Source: Granulosicoccus sp045106855
GTDB taxonomy: Bacteria > Pseudomonadota > Gammaproteobacteria > Granulosicoccales > Granulosicoccaceae
Assembly: GCA_045106855.1 (NCBI GenBank)
Contig: JBGCFI010000006.1
Coordinates: 62,001-126,000 of the forward strand
Reading direction: 5' to 3'
Length of the DNA: 64,000 bases
The position numbers were made by a program, and so were the translations under genes. Positions 26,655 to 35,007 of the stretch are shown here, piece after piece (the stretch's first letter is position 1; the number at the start of each line of letters is the position of its first letter). Below the pieces are notes generated by a model. The model was not told where the DNA came from. It saw only the letters and a program-made list of their open reading frames with translations, and ran no database searches.

Positions 26655-28016
26655 ATGAATACTTTCAGTCGTCGGCGCTTTTTAAAAACTGGTGGCCAGA
26701 CAATAGCCGGTGCAGGCCTTGCACTCAGCGGCAACCCCTTCAAGGCGCTGGCCTATGGCGCCGAGACAACACAAGCGTTGGGGGCAGACTACAGAGCGTT
26801 GGTCTGTATTTACCTGGAAGGCGGATGTGACGGTTTCAGCCTTATGGTTCCCACAGGCAACTATGAAAATCGAGTATTCGCAGAATCACGCGGAAATCTT
26901 TCGGTAGGCTACGATGAGCTAATTGCACTTAACGGTGGAGCTTCGCCTATCGGACTCCATAATCGTGCTGCTTCACTACAGCCCCTGTTCGATGAAGGCA
27001 GGCTCGCGATGATCGCCAACGTAGGCACACTGATCGAACCGACGACGGCTGAGCAGTACCGGAACAATGAAGTGGCAATTCCATCTCAGTTGTTCTCGCA
27101 CAGTGACCAGACTATTCAATGGCAACAACTTCAGGGCCGCGGACGCGGTGTTGATGGCTGGGGTGCCAAAGCCGTGGATTTCCTGGAAGGGTATCAGAGC
27201 AACGACTATCTCACCTCCATTTCATTGGCTGGCTCTAACTACTGGCAGACAGGTACAACACGCCGCCCGTTTTCCATGACAGAAGCTGGTGCGCTTGATT
27301 ACCGTGGCCTGAGCACCGATGACAACTGGGAACAACCGCGGGCTGAAGCGTTCAGACACGTGCTTGATCTACAGCGTCGGCACGTCATTTCCAAAGCCTA
27401 TGCTGATTTGCAAAAGCGAGCTATGTCGGTGACCGCTGAATTAGGTCTCGCACTGGAGGGCAATGCCAGTCTCTTCGAGGACACTCCAGCTGAGAATCCA
27501 CTGGCGGAAAAGTTAAGCATGGTCGCCCAGATCATTGCAGCACGGGAGACACTAGGTCTTAAAAGACAGATCTTCTACGTCACTATGAGTGGCTTCGATG
27601 TACATGACAATCTAAGCACTCGTCAGCCTGAACTCTTTGCCCAACTGGCCGACGCCATGAGCTTTTTCCAGCGCAAGATGGATACGCTGGGACAGAGTGA
27701 AAACGTGACTGCATTCACAGCGTCAGATTTCGGACGCTCACTCTTATCCAATGGCGATGGTACGGATCACGGCTGGGGCAACCACCTCATGGCCATGGGA
27801 GGTGCTGTCAAAGGTGGTGCAATCTACGGAACGCTGCCATCGCTTGATATCAATGGACCGGATTCTGTTCACCGGGGTCGAGTACTGCCAACACTTTCCG
27901 CCACGCAGTACGCGGCCACACTACTTGACTGGATTGGCCTTCAGGACGATCAAATTGGTGAAGTGTTACCGACGTTGAACAATTTCAACATTAAAAATCT
28001 GGACTTCATGATCTAG
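26655..28016 (+). CDS. DUF1501 family Tat-exported protein
   Basis: A 453-residue partner of the DUF1800 protein. The N-terminus has a twin-arginine signal (FSRRRFLKTGG, then a hydrophobic AGAGLALSG), so it is exported folded. DUF1501 belongs to the alkaline-phosphatase/sulfatase-like fold. Readable motifs are VCIYLEGGCDGFSLMVP, FYVTMSGFDVHDN, SDFGRSLLSNGDGTDHGWGNHLMAMG and the terminal GEVLPTLNNF. It starts 62 bases after the DUF1800 stop in an AT-rich gap. The substrate is unknown; a phosphatase or sulfatase role is only a fold-based guess. Confidence 0.92.
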   Translation: MNTFSRRRFLKTGGQTIAGAGLALSGNPFKALAYGAETTQALGADYRALVCIYLEGGCDGFSLMVPTGNYENRVFAESRGNLSVGYDELIALNGGASPIGLHNRAASLQPLFDEGRLAMIANVGTLIEPTTAEQYRNNEVAIPSQLFSHSDQTIQWQQLQGRGRGVDGWGAKAVDFLEGYQSNDYLTSISLAGSNYWQTGTTRRPFSMTEAGALDYRGLSTDDNWEQPRAEAFRHVLDLQRRHVISKAYADLQKRAMSVTAELGLALEGNASLFEDTPAENPLAEKLSMVAQIIAARETLGLKRQIFYVTMSGFDVHDNLSTRQPELFAQLADAMSFFQRKMDTLGQSENVTAFTASDFGRSLLSNGDGTDHGWGNHLMAMGGAVKGGAIYGTLPSLDINGPDSVHRGRVLPTLSATQYAATLLDWIGLQDDQIGEVLPTLNNFNIKNLDFMI

Positions 28017-28443
28017 TTCAACTGGACCATCAAGAGTCCTATTCCCAATTGACACGAAACGTCGGTAATGAGACTCTACGTCTCGTTGCTGAGCCTTTCG
28101 GACTTGGTGCGCGCAACCGTCAATCAACACTGAGTGATTGATTAGCGGTTGTGATCAACGGATAGCTGTCTGTTCATTCAAAGACAATATCCCTGTCACC
28201 CAATTGGAGGAAACTGCATGTGCAGCCCACTGCTAAAGAAGCTCGGCGCCTCGGTCGGCATGACTCTTCGTCTTGCTATTGGTCGATTGCATCTGGCATC
28301 TGGTGGGGGGTTAAACACCCGGTCAAGCTTTTAAGAGTTTCGACTCAGCGAAGCAATTCAATACTTAACAGAGGTTGCACTGGATGCACGCTTGTGGTGC
28401 ATGACAATCGCCTTTCTTACTAGTTAAATTCCCTGGAGGAACT
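28017..28443 (+). other. Long structured leader region of the TRAP operon
   Basis: 427 bases without a convincing gene. Inverted repeats include GAGAC/GTCTC near 28073-28087, a two-part stem at 28114-28151, the near-palindrome CTGCATGTGCAG at 28214-28225 and a GGGG...ACACCC stem near 28303-28320. CTGGAGGAACT is the ribosome-binding site of the receptor gene. I recognise no known riboswitch consensus. Confidence 0.5.
28114..28151. repeat. Two-part inverted repeat in the TRAP leader
   Basis: CAACCG (28114-28119) pairs with CGGTTG (28146-28151). Inside it TCAATCA (28120-28126) pairs with TGATTGA (28135-28141). The combined stem of 13 pairs has a small asymmetric bulge. It could be an operator or a leader hairpin. 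Confidence 0.6.
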
Positions 28444-29541
28444 ATGAAATTTACACATCTTCTCGGAGCAACTGCTCTGAGTGTGGCAATGGCAGTCGGA
28501 ACTGTATACGCCGAAACCACCACAATTCGGGTGCAATCGGTTTTGCCAAACACGGCAGACGAAGTGGTAATGCTGGAAGCGTTCGCGCAAGACGTCTCCG
28601 ACCTGACAAGTGGTTCACTGCAGATTGAAGTACTGCCAGCGGGCGCTGTTGTTGGCCCTCGTGACATCATGGACGCGGTTGATGCAGGTCTTGTTGAAGC
28701 TGGTTTTGCGTGGACACACTATTGGGGTGGCAAGCACGTTGCGGCAAACCTTTTCGGTGCGCCTGTTGCGGGTGCCGGTGTTGGGATGGACAACATCGCG
28801 TTCCTTAGCTGGTTCCAGTTTGGTGGTGGTAAGGAGCTTTACGATCGTCTGTGGGGCGAAATGGGCGTAAACGTCAAGGGTTTCATGTTGCAGCCGGTAG
28901 GCCCTGAGGCATTGGGCTGGTTCCCTAAGCCAATCGAGTCTATGGAAGACTTCCGTAAGATGCGATTCCGTGCACCTCCTGGCATGGTTGGCGCAGCCTA
29001 CGCTGACATCGGTGTACCCGCTGTAGCAATGGGCGGTGGTGACATCCTGCCAGCGCTGGAAAAAGGCACAATCGACGCGGCTGAATGGTGCTGCCCGAAG
29101 CCTGATTCAGTTTTCGGATTCCAGAAAGTTCTGAAGCACTACTATCTCCAGGGCCTGCACCAGGTTGTCGTGAACGCCGACATGTATTTGAACCTTGATG
29201 TCTACAACGGCCTGTCCGATCTTGAGAAGAAGGCTCTGGAAGTTGCAGCTAATGCATCACTGTCAAAGTCAATGTCCTACCGCATCTTCGAAAACGGTAA
29301 GGCGCTGAAAGATCTGACAGACAACCACGGCGTTATCCTTGAAGACACTCCAGCTGACTACTTCACCGAGTACATGGGTGCTGCCAAGAAAGCCCTGCAA
29401 GCCGCTGCTGACGAAAACGAGTTTTTCGCAGAAGTCTGGCAGTCTCAAAAAGACTTCGCGGACATTGCGGTACCATTCTGGGCCGGTGCGCAGGCTTCAA
29501 ACGCAGGTCTGGGTAAAGCCCACGCTGACACACTGAAGTAA
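28444..29541 (+). CDS. TRAP transporter solute-binding protein (DctP family)
   Basis: The periplasmic receptor of a sodium-driven TRAP importer, 365 residues. The signal peptide covers about 1-24 (LLGATALSVAMAVGTVYA). The carboxylate-clamping Arg is in MRFRAPPGMVG, and an AEWCCPKPDSV segment occupies the place where 2-oxoacid receptors such as TakP have EW. The sequence style therefore suggests an organic or keto acid ligand. The strong GGAGGAACT ribosome-binding site suggests high expression. Two tandem terminators directly follow, before the permease gene. Confidence 0.94.
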   Translation: MKFTHLLGATALSVAMAVGTVYAETTTIRVQSVLPNTADEVVMLEAFAQDVSDLTSGSLQIEVLPAGAVVGPRDIMDAVDAGLVEAGFAWTHYWGGKHVAANLFGAPVAGAGVGMDNIAFLSWFQFGGGKELYDRLWGEMGVNVKGFMLQPVGPEALGWFPKPIESMEDFRKMRFRAPPGMVGAAYADIGVPAVAMGGGDILPALEKGTIDAAEWCCPKPDSVFGFQKVLKHYYLQGLHQVVVNADMYLNLDVYNGLSDLEKKALEVAANASLSKSMSYRIFENGKALKDLTDNHGVILEDTPADYFTEYMGAAKKALQAAADENEFFAEVWQSQKDFADIAVPFWAGAQASNAGLGKAHADTLK

Positions 29542-29549
29542 GGTCAATG

Positions 29550-29585
29550 AAGTACGGGCTTGTATAAGGCGCCCGTACTTTTTTC
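29550..29585 (+). terminator. Rho-independent terminator 1 after the TRAP receptor
   Basis: AAGTACGGGC (29550-29559) pairs perfectly with GCCCGTACTT (29571-29580) across an 11-base loop and runs into a T-tract (29579-29584). It lies 8 bases after the receptor stop, so it should end most receptor transcripts before the permease gene. Confidence 0.92.
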
Positions 29586-29615
29586 TATTGACACATGTGA
29601 CGTAAATTCAGCGAA

Positions 29616-29646
29616 TACGGGCTCTTAACAGAGCCCGTACTTTTTT
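29616..29646 (+). terminator. Rho-independent terminator 2 in the TRAP intergenic region
   Basis: TACGGGCTC (29616-29624) pairs with GAGCCCGTA (29631-29639) across TTAACA, followed by C and six T. The core TACGGGC/GCCCGTA is the same as in terminator 1, 60 bases upstream, which suggests local duplication. Confidence 0.93.
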
Positions 29647-29728
29647 GTTCTCCGTGCGTTTCTACAGGCGCATGGAAAACAGAGAACGAAGGTTTAAATT
29701 CCCCCTCTAACGAAGGAAACACCACCAC

Positions 29729-32194
29729 ATGGCCGAAGAACCCAATCCCGACGATCTGGAAATCGCGGACGAGCTGATCGCTGAGAGACGCGCCGAAGCC
29801 CCCGGTGAAACGCCCGAGGACATGACCTCCTGGCAGCGCCCTATCACAGCCGCCATCGATGTTGTGAACTATCGAGTGGGTCAGATCATCGCGCTGCTTC
29901 TGGTGCCTTTGATCGCAGTGGTGGTCTTCGAGGTAATCTCGCGCAATGCCTTTTCGATCCTGCAAAACGCAGGCTTCGAAGACCTGGCACGCAACCTCAA
30001 TCTTGGACCCACGCTTTGGGTCTACGACACCAGTCGTATGATCGCTGGTGTGCTTTTTATGGCAGCCGCCGGTTACGGATTAATGCGCGGCGTTCATATC
30101 CGCGCAGACTTCCTCTATCGTTTCTGGTCAGACAAGACACAGGCAACCGTTGATGCAACGTTGTACCTGTTGCTATTCATCCCCTCGATGATCTTCTTCA
30201 CCATCGTGTCGACAAAATTCTGGTGGCTGGCCTTTTCAACGGGCGAAACCATGCAAATCGACAGCGCCTGGGGGCCTTTACTCTGGCCTGCGCGCCTGGC
30301 TATGCCAATCGGTGCGTTCCTGTTGACGATCCAGGGTATTCCTGAGATCTTCCGTGCCTTTCATAAAATGGGCAAAGAGCGAGAACGCTGGTTCGTGCGG
30401 CTTCTGCCGGTGTACCTGATCTTCCTGCTCTGGTTAGTCCTGGCAGTCTTTACACCCGATCTCGTACCGGGTGGCGAATGGTTCACCAACATCATGAGCG
30501 CGCGGCCAAACCTTGATAAACCCACCATCGGGTTGATCATGCTAGGGGCAATGCTGTTTGTTATCTTCATCGGCTTCCCCATTGCCTTCACGCTGATCTT
30601 CCTGGGTTTTGTATTTGGCATCTGGGGGGCGAACTTCAAACTCACCACGCTGCTATTAACGTTGAACACCAACTCGACCATGCTGAACGATCAGCTCATG
30701 GCTGTGCCTCTGTTCGTGTTGATGGGCATCATTATGGAAGCTGCCGGATTGATGGAACGTCTGTTCGCGTCGATCCAGATGATCATGTCTCGCGTGCGTG
30801 GTGCTCTGTTTATTGCGGTTCTGATCGTTTCTACCATCTTTGCTGCCGCAACCGGGATCGTTGGTGCATCCGTGACACTGCTCGGCATCATGGCCGGTGC
30901 TACGATGAGCCGATCCGGTTATGACGTAAAACTTGCCGCTGGTACGATCACGGCTGGTGGCACCCTGGGCATCTTGATCCCACCATCAATCATGTTGATT
31001 GTCATGGGCCCTGTGTTAGAAGTGTCCACTCTTGATCTGTTCCGTGGCGCGTTCCTACCGGGCGCACTGCTGGCCTCTCTATACCTGATTTATACCTTGG
31101 GCCGCTGCTGGCTTAATCCCTCATTGGGACCCATTCTTGCGGAAGAAGATCAACCGGATACATCCAGGTTTTATGGCGCTGAGGTGGCCTTGATCTGCCT
31201 TGGCGTCCTGACCCTATGTCGTGTATTCGGCCTCGGCGTCGGCGGTGCGTTTGTAGGATTGATGCCGTTTGGAGGGCTGGTAGTCACCATAGCGGCCCTG
31301 GCGTTCGCCTATGCCGCTTATCGAAAGCTGAGCATATTGCGGATTGCCGTGCCAATTGCCGTGCTCTTCCACCTCTATATGATTTACGCAAATATGGGCG
31401 ATGGCGGCTTGCCGGTCATGTCAGTTGTCCTGGGTGCATTCACAGCTCTGTTAGCGTTTCTGGGCCGACCGATCTTTGATAAAGAGAACGGCAATGACTT
31501 CTACTTTTCGGATCTCTGGAACGAATTCTTCGCGGGCCTGATGCCACCAACGATCCTGATATCTTTCGCTTTGGGCTCTATCCTTCTCGGCTTTGCGACT
31601 CCGGCCGAAGCTGCCGCCATGGGAGCCTTCGGCTCGATACTGCTATCCATCGGCTATCGCAAATTCAGCATACCCAGCTTTTTTGACAGCTTGGTCAAAG
31701 CGCTGGAAATTACGGTGTTGATCATGTTCCTGGTCGCAGCTTCCAACTTCTTTGGTGCCGAATTCAGCGCACTGGGAACGCCGAAGATGATGACAGAGCT
31801 GCTTCTGGGCCTCGATATGTCGCCCTACCTTGTTCTGCTCCTGGTTATGGCGCTGATCTTCCTGCTGGGCTGGCCTCTGGAATGGGTGCCAATCGTTCTG
31901 ATCGTTGTTCCGATTTTACTGCCTACGGTCGAAGCGCTTTCGGTGCACGGCTTGGAACGCTATGACCTTATGGTCTGGTTCGGCATTCTTGTGGCGGTGA
32001 ACTTGCAAACAGCCTGGCTCTCTCCACCCGTTGCGTTGTCCGCCTATTTCTTGAAGGGGGTGGTGCCGAATTGGGATTTAAAAGACATCTACCTTGGAAT
32101 GATGCAGTTCATGCTTGTTCAGCTTGTGGGCCTGAGTCTGCTCTTTTTATTCCCTCAGCTTGTACTGTGGCTTCCCGAAGTCATGGGGGGTTAG
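29729..32194 (+). CDS. TRAP transporter fused permease (DctQ-DctM)
   Basis: An 821-residue inner-membrane permease. A hydrophilic head of about 38 residues precedes a four-helix DctQ-type small subunit (to about 210), joined to a DctM-type large subunit. DctM signatures are GFPIAFTLIFLG, GALFIAVLIVSTIFAAATGIVGASV and GTLGILIPPSIMLIVMG. The DctM part is interrupted by roughly 130 residues of extra hydrophobic sequence (about 470-600) before it resumes at FFAGLMPPTILISFALG. That is longer than a plain DctM. It follows the receptor gene past two terminators, so permease level is set by read-through. Confidence 0.93.
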   Translation: MAEEPNPDDLEIADELIAERRAEAPGETPEDMTSWQRPITAAIDVVNYRVGQIIALLLVPLIAVVVFEVISRNAFSILQNAGFEDLARNLNLGPTLWVYDTSRMIAGVLFMAAAGYGLMRGVHIRADFLYRFWSDKTQATVDATLYLLLFIPSMIFFTIVSTKFWWLAFSTGETMQIDSAWGPLLWPARLAMPIGAFLLTIQGIPEIFRAFHKMGKERERWFVRLLPVYLIFLLWLVLAVFTPDLVPGGEWFTNIMSARPNLDKPTIGLIMLGAMLFVIFIGFPIAFTLIFLGFVFGIWGANFKLTTLLLTLNTNSTMLNDQLMAVPLFVLMGIIMEAAGLMERLFASIQMIMSRVRGALFIAVLIVSTIFAAATGIVGASVTLLGIMAGATMSRSGYDVKLAAGTITAGGTLGILIPPSIMLIVMGPVLEVSTLDLFRGAFLPGALLASLYLIYTLGRCWLNPSLGPILAEEDQPDTSRFYGAEVALICLGVLTLCRVFGLGVGGAFVGLMPFGGLVVTIAALAFAYAAYRKLSILRIAVPIAVLFHLYMIYANMGDGGLPVMSVVLGAFTALLAFLGRPIFDKENGNDFYFSDLWNEFFAGLMPPTILISFALGSILLGFATPAEAAAMGAFGSILLSIGYRKFSIPSFFDSLVKALEITVLIMFLVAASNFFGAEFSALGTPKMMTELLLGLDMSPYLVLLLVMALIFLLGWPLEWVPIVLIVVPILLPTVEALSVHGLERYDLMVWFGILVAVNLQTAWLSPPVALSAYFLKGVVPNWDLKDIYLGMMQFMLVQLVGLSLLFLFPQLVLWLPEVMGG

Positions 32195-32272
32195 GCAATG
32201 GCAACCGAGCTATTCAAATAGGCAGGCTGCATCCGGTAACCTGCCCGCTCACAAAATCTTATGCTGTTAAAA

Positions 32273-32308
32273 CCCGCAACTGATCGCAAAAAGAGCATCA
32301 GTTGCGGG
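32273..32308. terminator. Strong 12-bp hairpin downstream of the TRAP permease
   Basis: CCCGCAACTGAT (32273-32284) and ATCAGTTGCGGG (32297-32308) are perfect complements with a 12-base loop. Plus-strand transcripts lack a T-run after it; on the minus strand it is followed by TTTT. It may still end or protect the TRAP mRNA 3' end. Confidence 0.6.
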
Positions 32309-32489
32309 GTCGGTACCGGTTCGTAGTTGCGGTTATGATTCGTCGGCTGACCGGCTGATTCCCCCGATATCGTCACCAGGCCTGATCGCAACGGCCATAA
32401 CGGTGGGCGCACACAAAACTGAATTGTAAAATTTTGATTCGAAAACGGCTGTTCTCGTGTCGCTGTAATACATTGAATATTCTGAAGGA

Positions 32490-32501
32490 TGTGACGTCAC
32501 A
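32490..32501. promoter_or_regulatory. Palindromic operator candidate TGTGACGTCACA
   Basis: A perfect 12-bp palindrome 60 bases before the dehydrogenase ATG, with another small palindrome GAATATTC about ten bases upstream. The half sites TGTGA/TCACA match CRP, but the spacer is two bases rather than six, so a different dimeric regulator is more likely. Confidence 0.45.
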
Positions 32502-32561
32502 GGAACCCATGATGGAATACAGTCCAGTCACAAACGCAATCCCGAGTAGAGATTTACCATT

Positions 32562-33554
32562 ATGAAAGCACTGGTTTATACAGGCACACAGGCAATGGAC
32601 TTTCGTGATGAGCCCATACCCGAAACCCCGGAAGGCGAATCTCTGGTAAAGATTGAAGCATCAGGTATTTGTGGCTCTGACATGCACGCCTGGCATGGCC
32701 ACGATGCCCGTCGCGTCCCGCCAATGATCCTTGGCCACGAACTGGCGGGCGTCGTAGAGGGCGGTATACATGCCGGTAAACGAGTTGCGATCAACCCACT
32801 CGTTACCTGTGGCGTTTGCCGGGATTGCCGAGCGGGTTTACCCAATCTGTGTGCTAGCCGGGATCTGGTGGGTCTTGGCCGAAACGGGGGTTACGCCGAA
32901 GCTGTGTCAGTGCCTCACAGCAATTTGTTCAGCATCCCAGATTCGCTGTCGGCCATTCATGCCAGCTTGATGGAGCCTACAGCCGTCTCGTTACACGCGA
33001 TACATCTGGCCGAAAAAGTACTGGATCGGCCTATTTCCGAATGTCGCACCCTGATCATCGGCGGCGGCGCGATTGGAGCCCTGGCGGCCCTCTTGCTGGA
33101 CCAGAAAGGGGCCCGTCATATAAGTGTCGCAGAAACCAGCGAACCAAGGCGAGGCAGCCTGAGCGCGATGTGTGATGCCCATGTCTATGACCCTTTGGGC
33201 AAGAATACGCCTTCAGAGAATCACTTCGAGCTGGTTATCGACGCAGTGGGTAGCGGAGCGACACGGAAAGCTGCCAGCGCTCTGGTGCGGACCGGCGGCG
33301 TAATCTCGCATATTGGTTTGCAAGATAACGAGCCGGGACTGGACACTCGCCGCGTAACCCTTCAGGAAATAACATTTATTGGTAACTACACATATAACCT
33401 AAGCGACTTGCAGGCATCGCTCGATTTACTTGCCGATCGGGCGATTGGCGATCTATCATGGGTCGAAACACGTTCCCTTAGCGATGGTGCCAAAGCATTT
33501 GAAGATATTCACCATTCCAGAACTGCAGCGCCGAAAATAGTATTATTGCCATAA
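32562..33554 (+). CDS. Zinc-dependent medium-chain alcohol/polyol dehydrogenase
   Basis: A 330-residue NAD(P)-linked MDR enzyme. Catalytic zinc residues are in GICGSDMHAWHG and ILGHELAGVVEGG. The structural zinc site is the four-Cys cluster CGVCRDCRAGLPNLC. The Rossmann motif is IIGGGAIGALAA. The style is that of sorbitol, idonate or threonine dehydrogenases that oxidise a secondary hydroxyl; the substrate is not decidable. It is monocistronic behind a palindromic operator candidate and downstream of the TRAP transporter, which could feed it a sugar acid, but that is inference. Confidence 0.92.
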   Translation: MKALVYTGTQAMDFRDEPIPETPEGESLVKIEASGICGSDMHAWHGHDARRVPPMILGHELAGVVEGGIHAGKRVAINPLVTCGVCRDCRAGLPNLCASRDLVGLGRNGGYAEAVSVPHSNLFSIPDSLSAIHASLMEPTAVSLHAIHLAEKVLDRPISECRTLIIGGGAIGALAALLLDQKGARHISVAETSEPRRGSLSAMCDAHVYDPLGKNTPSENHFELVIDAVGSGATRKAASALVRTGGVISHIGLQDNEPGLDTRRVTLQEITFIGNYTYNLSDLQASLDLLADRAIGDLSWVETRSLSDGAKAFEDIHHSRTAAPKIVLLP

Positions 33555-33652
33555 GGAAAGCTTGGAGTGCATACTATTTCAATTTAGAAATATCTGTACT
33601 CGGCAAACGGTAGGCGCGGTGGTAGAGCTTGCTACATAAACAAGACACAAGT

Positions 33653-34546
33653 ATGAGACACATGAAACAAGCGCTAAACTCACAAGCACTTTTAGCGGTA
33701 TCCACAACAGCACAGCAACTGATAAACAGCACTCGAAAAATAGCGTCACGATATGCGATGCGGGCCAGCCTTGCCGGTCTGATCCTGACCTTGTCGCCTA
33801 CGGTATCTGCGCTTGAGTTCCAGTGCGAAATACCAAACGACACACGCTATCTCCGGGTTGAAATTCCGGGAAGGGAACACCTGTGCGAGGTAAGCGTCAC
33901 TTATCTGCAAAGTGGTTCGCGTCAGGTTCTGTGGTACGCCCGTAACGACACGCTATTTTGTTCGGCGCGAGCGTATGAGCTTCGTGAAAAATACGAAAAC
34001 CTCTGGAACTACACCTGTTCCGCGTGGCCCGATCGCGATGGCATCGATAAATTGTCGCAATCACAGCGACGCATCCTGGATCAGAGACTGAAATCCATGA
34101 TTGAAAAAGGCAACCAGTCAACGCCTGCATTCAAGGTAACAGCTGTCAAGGCAGTTGCCAGCACACCACTGGACAATGAAGCCGGAAAAATTGCGTTGCA
34201 GTTTTTTACTGGTGGAACCGACGTCACAGAAATCATTGATGATCAGAGCGACACATGGAGTCTGACCACCTCTATCACGGACATGGCAAACCAGGTCGTG
34301 AGCGACTTGCCTATAACAACGGCATTGGTAAATGCTATCTCTGCCGAAGGCACATTGGAGGTTCACACACGGCTTGTCGATGAACAGAATTCTGAATGCT
34401 TTGGCACCCAGGATCTTTCGCCAATAGGCGACCAGGGAGCTGTTCAGGTACGTACACCCCATCGCTTTACGTGCACGTCAAGCCTGTCGAGTGTTCAACC
34501 CTTGATTCAGGCCGAGCCGCTGGATACCGAGACCCAGACCCAGTAA
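33653..34546 (+). CDS. Exported protein of unknown function
   Basis: About 297 residues. A long basic N-region precedes a hydrophobic stretch (AMRASLAGLILTLSPTVSALEF), a probable signal peptide cleaved after SALE or an anchor. Mature residues include FQCEIP, REHLCEVSV, DTLFCSAR and YTCSAWPDRDG, spaced like two disulphide pairs. The rest is acidic and Thr-rich. The frame is open to a TTG at 33629, but ATG 33653 (or 33662) is likelier. I recognise no family. It converges on the CsaA-like gene. Confidence 0.7.
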   Translation: MRHMKQALNSQALLAVSTTAQQLINSTRKIASRYAMRASLAGLILTLSPTVSALEFQCEIPNDTRYLRVEIPGREHLCEVSVTYLQSGSRQVLWYARNDTLFCSARAYELREKYENLWNYTCSAWPDRDGIDKLSQSQRRILDQRLKSMIEKGNQSTPAFKVTAVKAVASTPLDNEAGKIALQFFTGGTDVTEIIDDQSDTWSLTTSITDMANQVVSDLPITTALVNAISAEGTLEVHTRLVDEQNSECFGTQDLSPIGDQGAVQVRTPHRFTCTSSLSSVQPLIQAEPLDTETQTQ

Positions 34547-34594
34547 CGCCAGTCGTTATGAAACAACTCGCCGATGTGTACGCGCTACCGACCT

Positions 34595-34933
34595 CTAAAC
34601 CAGGCGCGTACCATTCGGTACTGACTCCATAGGGGCAACCAGAACAATCGAACCGTCCTCTCGCGGCATTCCGGTCACAAGGCACTCGGACATAAACGGT
34701 CCAATCTGTTTCTTCGGGAAATTGACAACAGCCATCACTTGCTTGCCAATCAGTGTTTGCTGATCGTAAAGATCAGTAATCTGGGCACTCGAGCGCCGCT
34801 GACCAATCTCATCCCCGAAATCAATAGTCAGTTTCCAGGCAGGTTTTCGCGCTTCTGGAAATTCATCCACAGCGACAATGGTGCCGGCACATAGCTGCAC
34901 CCGCGCAAAATCGTCCCAGTCGATCGTATCCAT
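34595..34933 (-). CDS. CsaA-like tRNA-binding domain protein
   Basis: A 112-residue OB-fold protein of the CsaA/TRBP111 type, thought to bind tRNA or act as a secretion chaperone in Bacillus. It opens with IDWDDFARVQLCAGTIVAVDEFPEARKPAWKLTIDFG, the standard N-terminus, then QVMAVVNFPKKQIGPFMSECLVTGM. Full length for the family. It stands alone, converging on the exported protein gene upstream in the window. Confidence 0.93.
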   Translation of the reverse strand: MDTIDWDDFARVQLCAGTIVAVDEFPEARKPAWKLTIDFGDEIGQRRSSAQITDLYDQQTLIGKQVMAVVNFPKKQIGPFMSECLVTGMPREDGSIVLVAPMESVPNGTRLV

Positions 34934-35007
34934 TGTATTGGCTCCGGTATCTGGCAGATGCTATCACTTGCCATGGATGGGCCTGCAACTAAACACAGGT
35001 GCAAATG

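Larger units (their letters stand above)
32195..32561. other. Intergenic region with hairpins and operator-like palindrome
   Basis: 367 bases without a gene. It holds a GGCAGG/CCTGCC stem (about 32221-32245), a strong 12-bp inverted repeat (32273-32308), a CGGTACCG palindrome and, nearer the dehydrogenase gene, TGTGACGTCACA (32490-32501). Confidence 0.6.

Noticed and set aside
28220..28423. 67-codon frame upstream of the TRAP receptor
   Set aside because: No ribosome-binding site that fits its start and a Ser/Arg/Cys-rich sequence without protein-like pattern; treated as leader.
32490..32501. CRP binding site
   Set aside because: The half sites match but the spacer is two bases rather than six.
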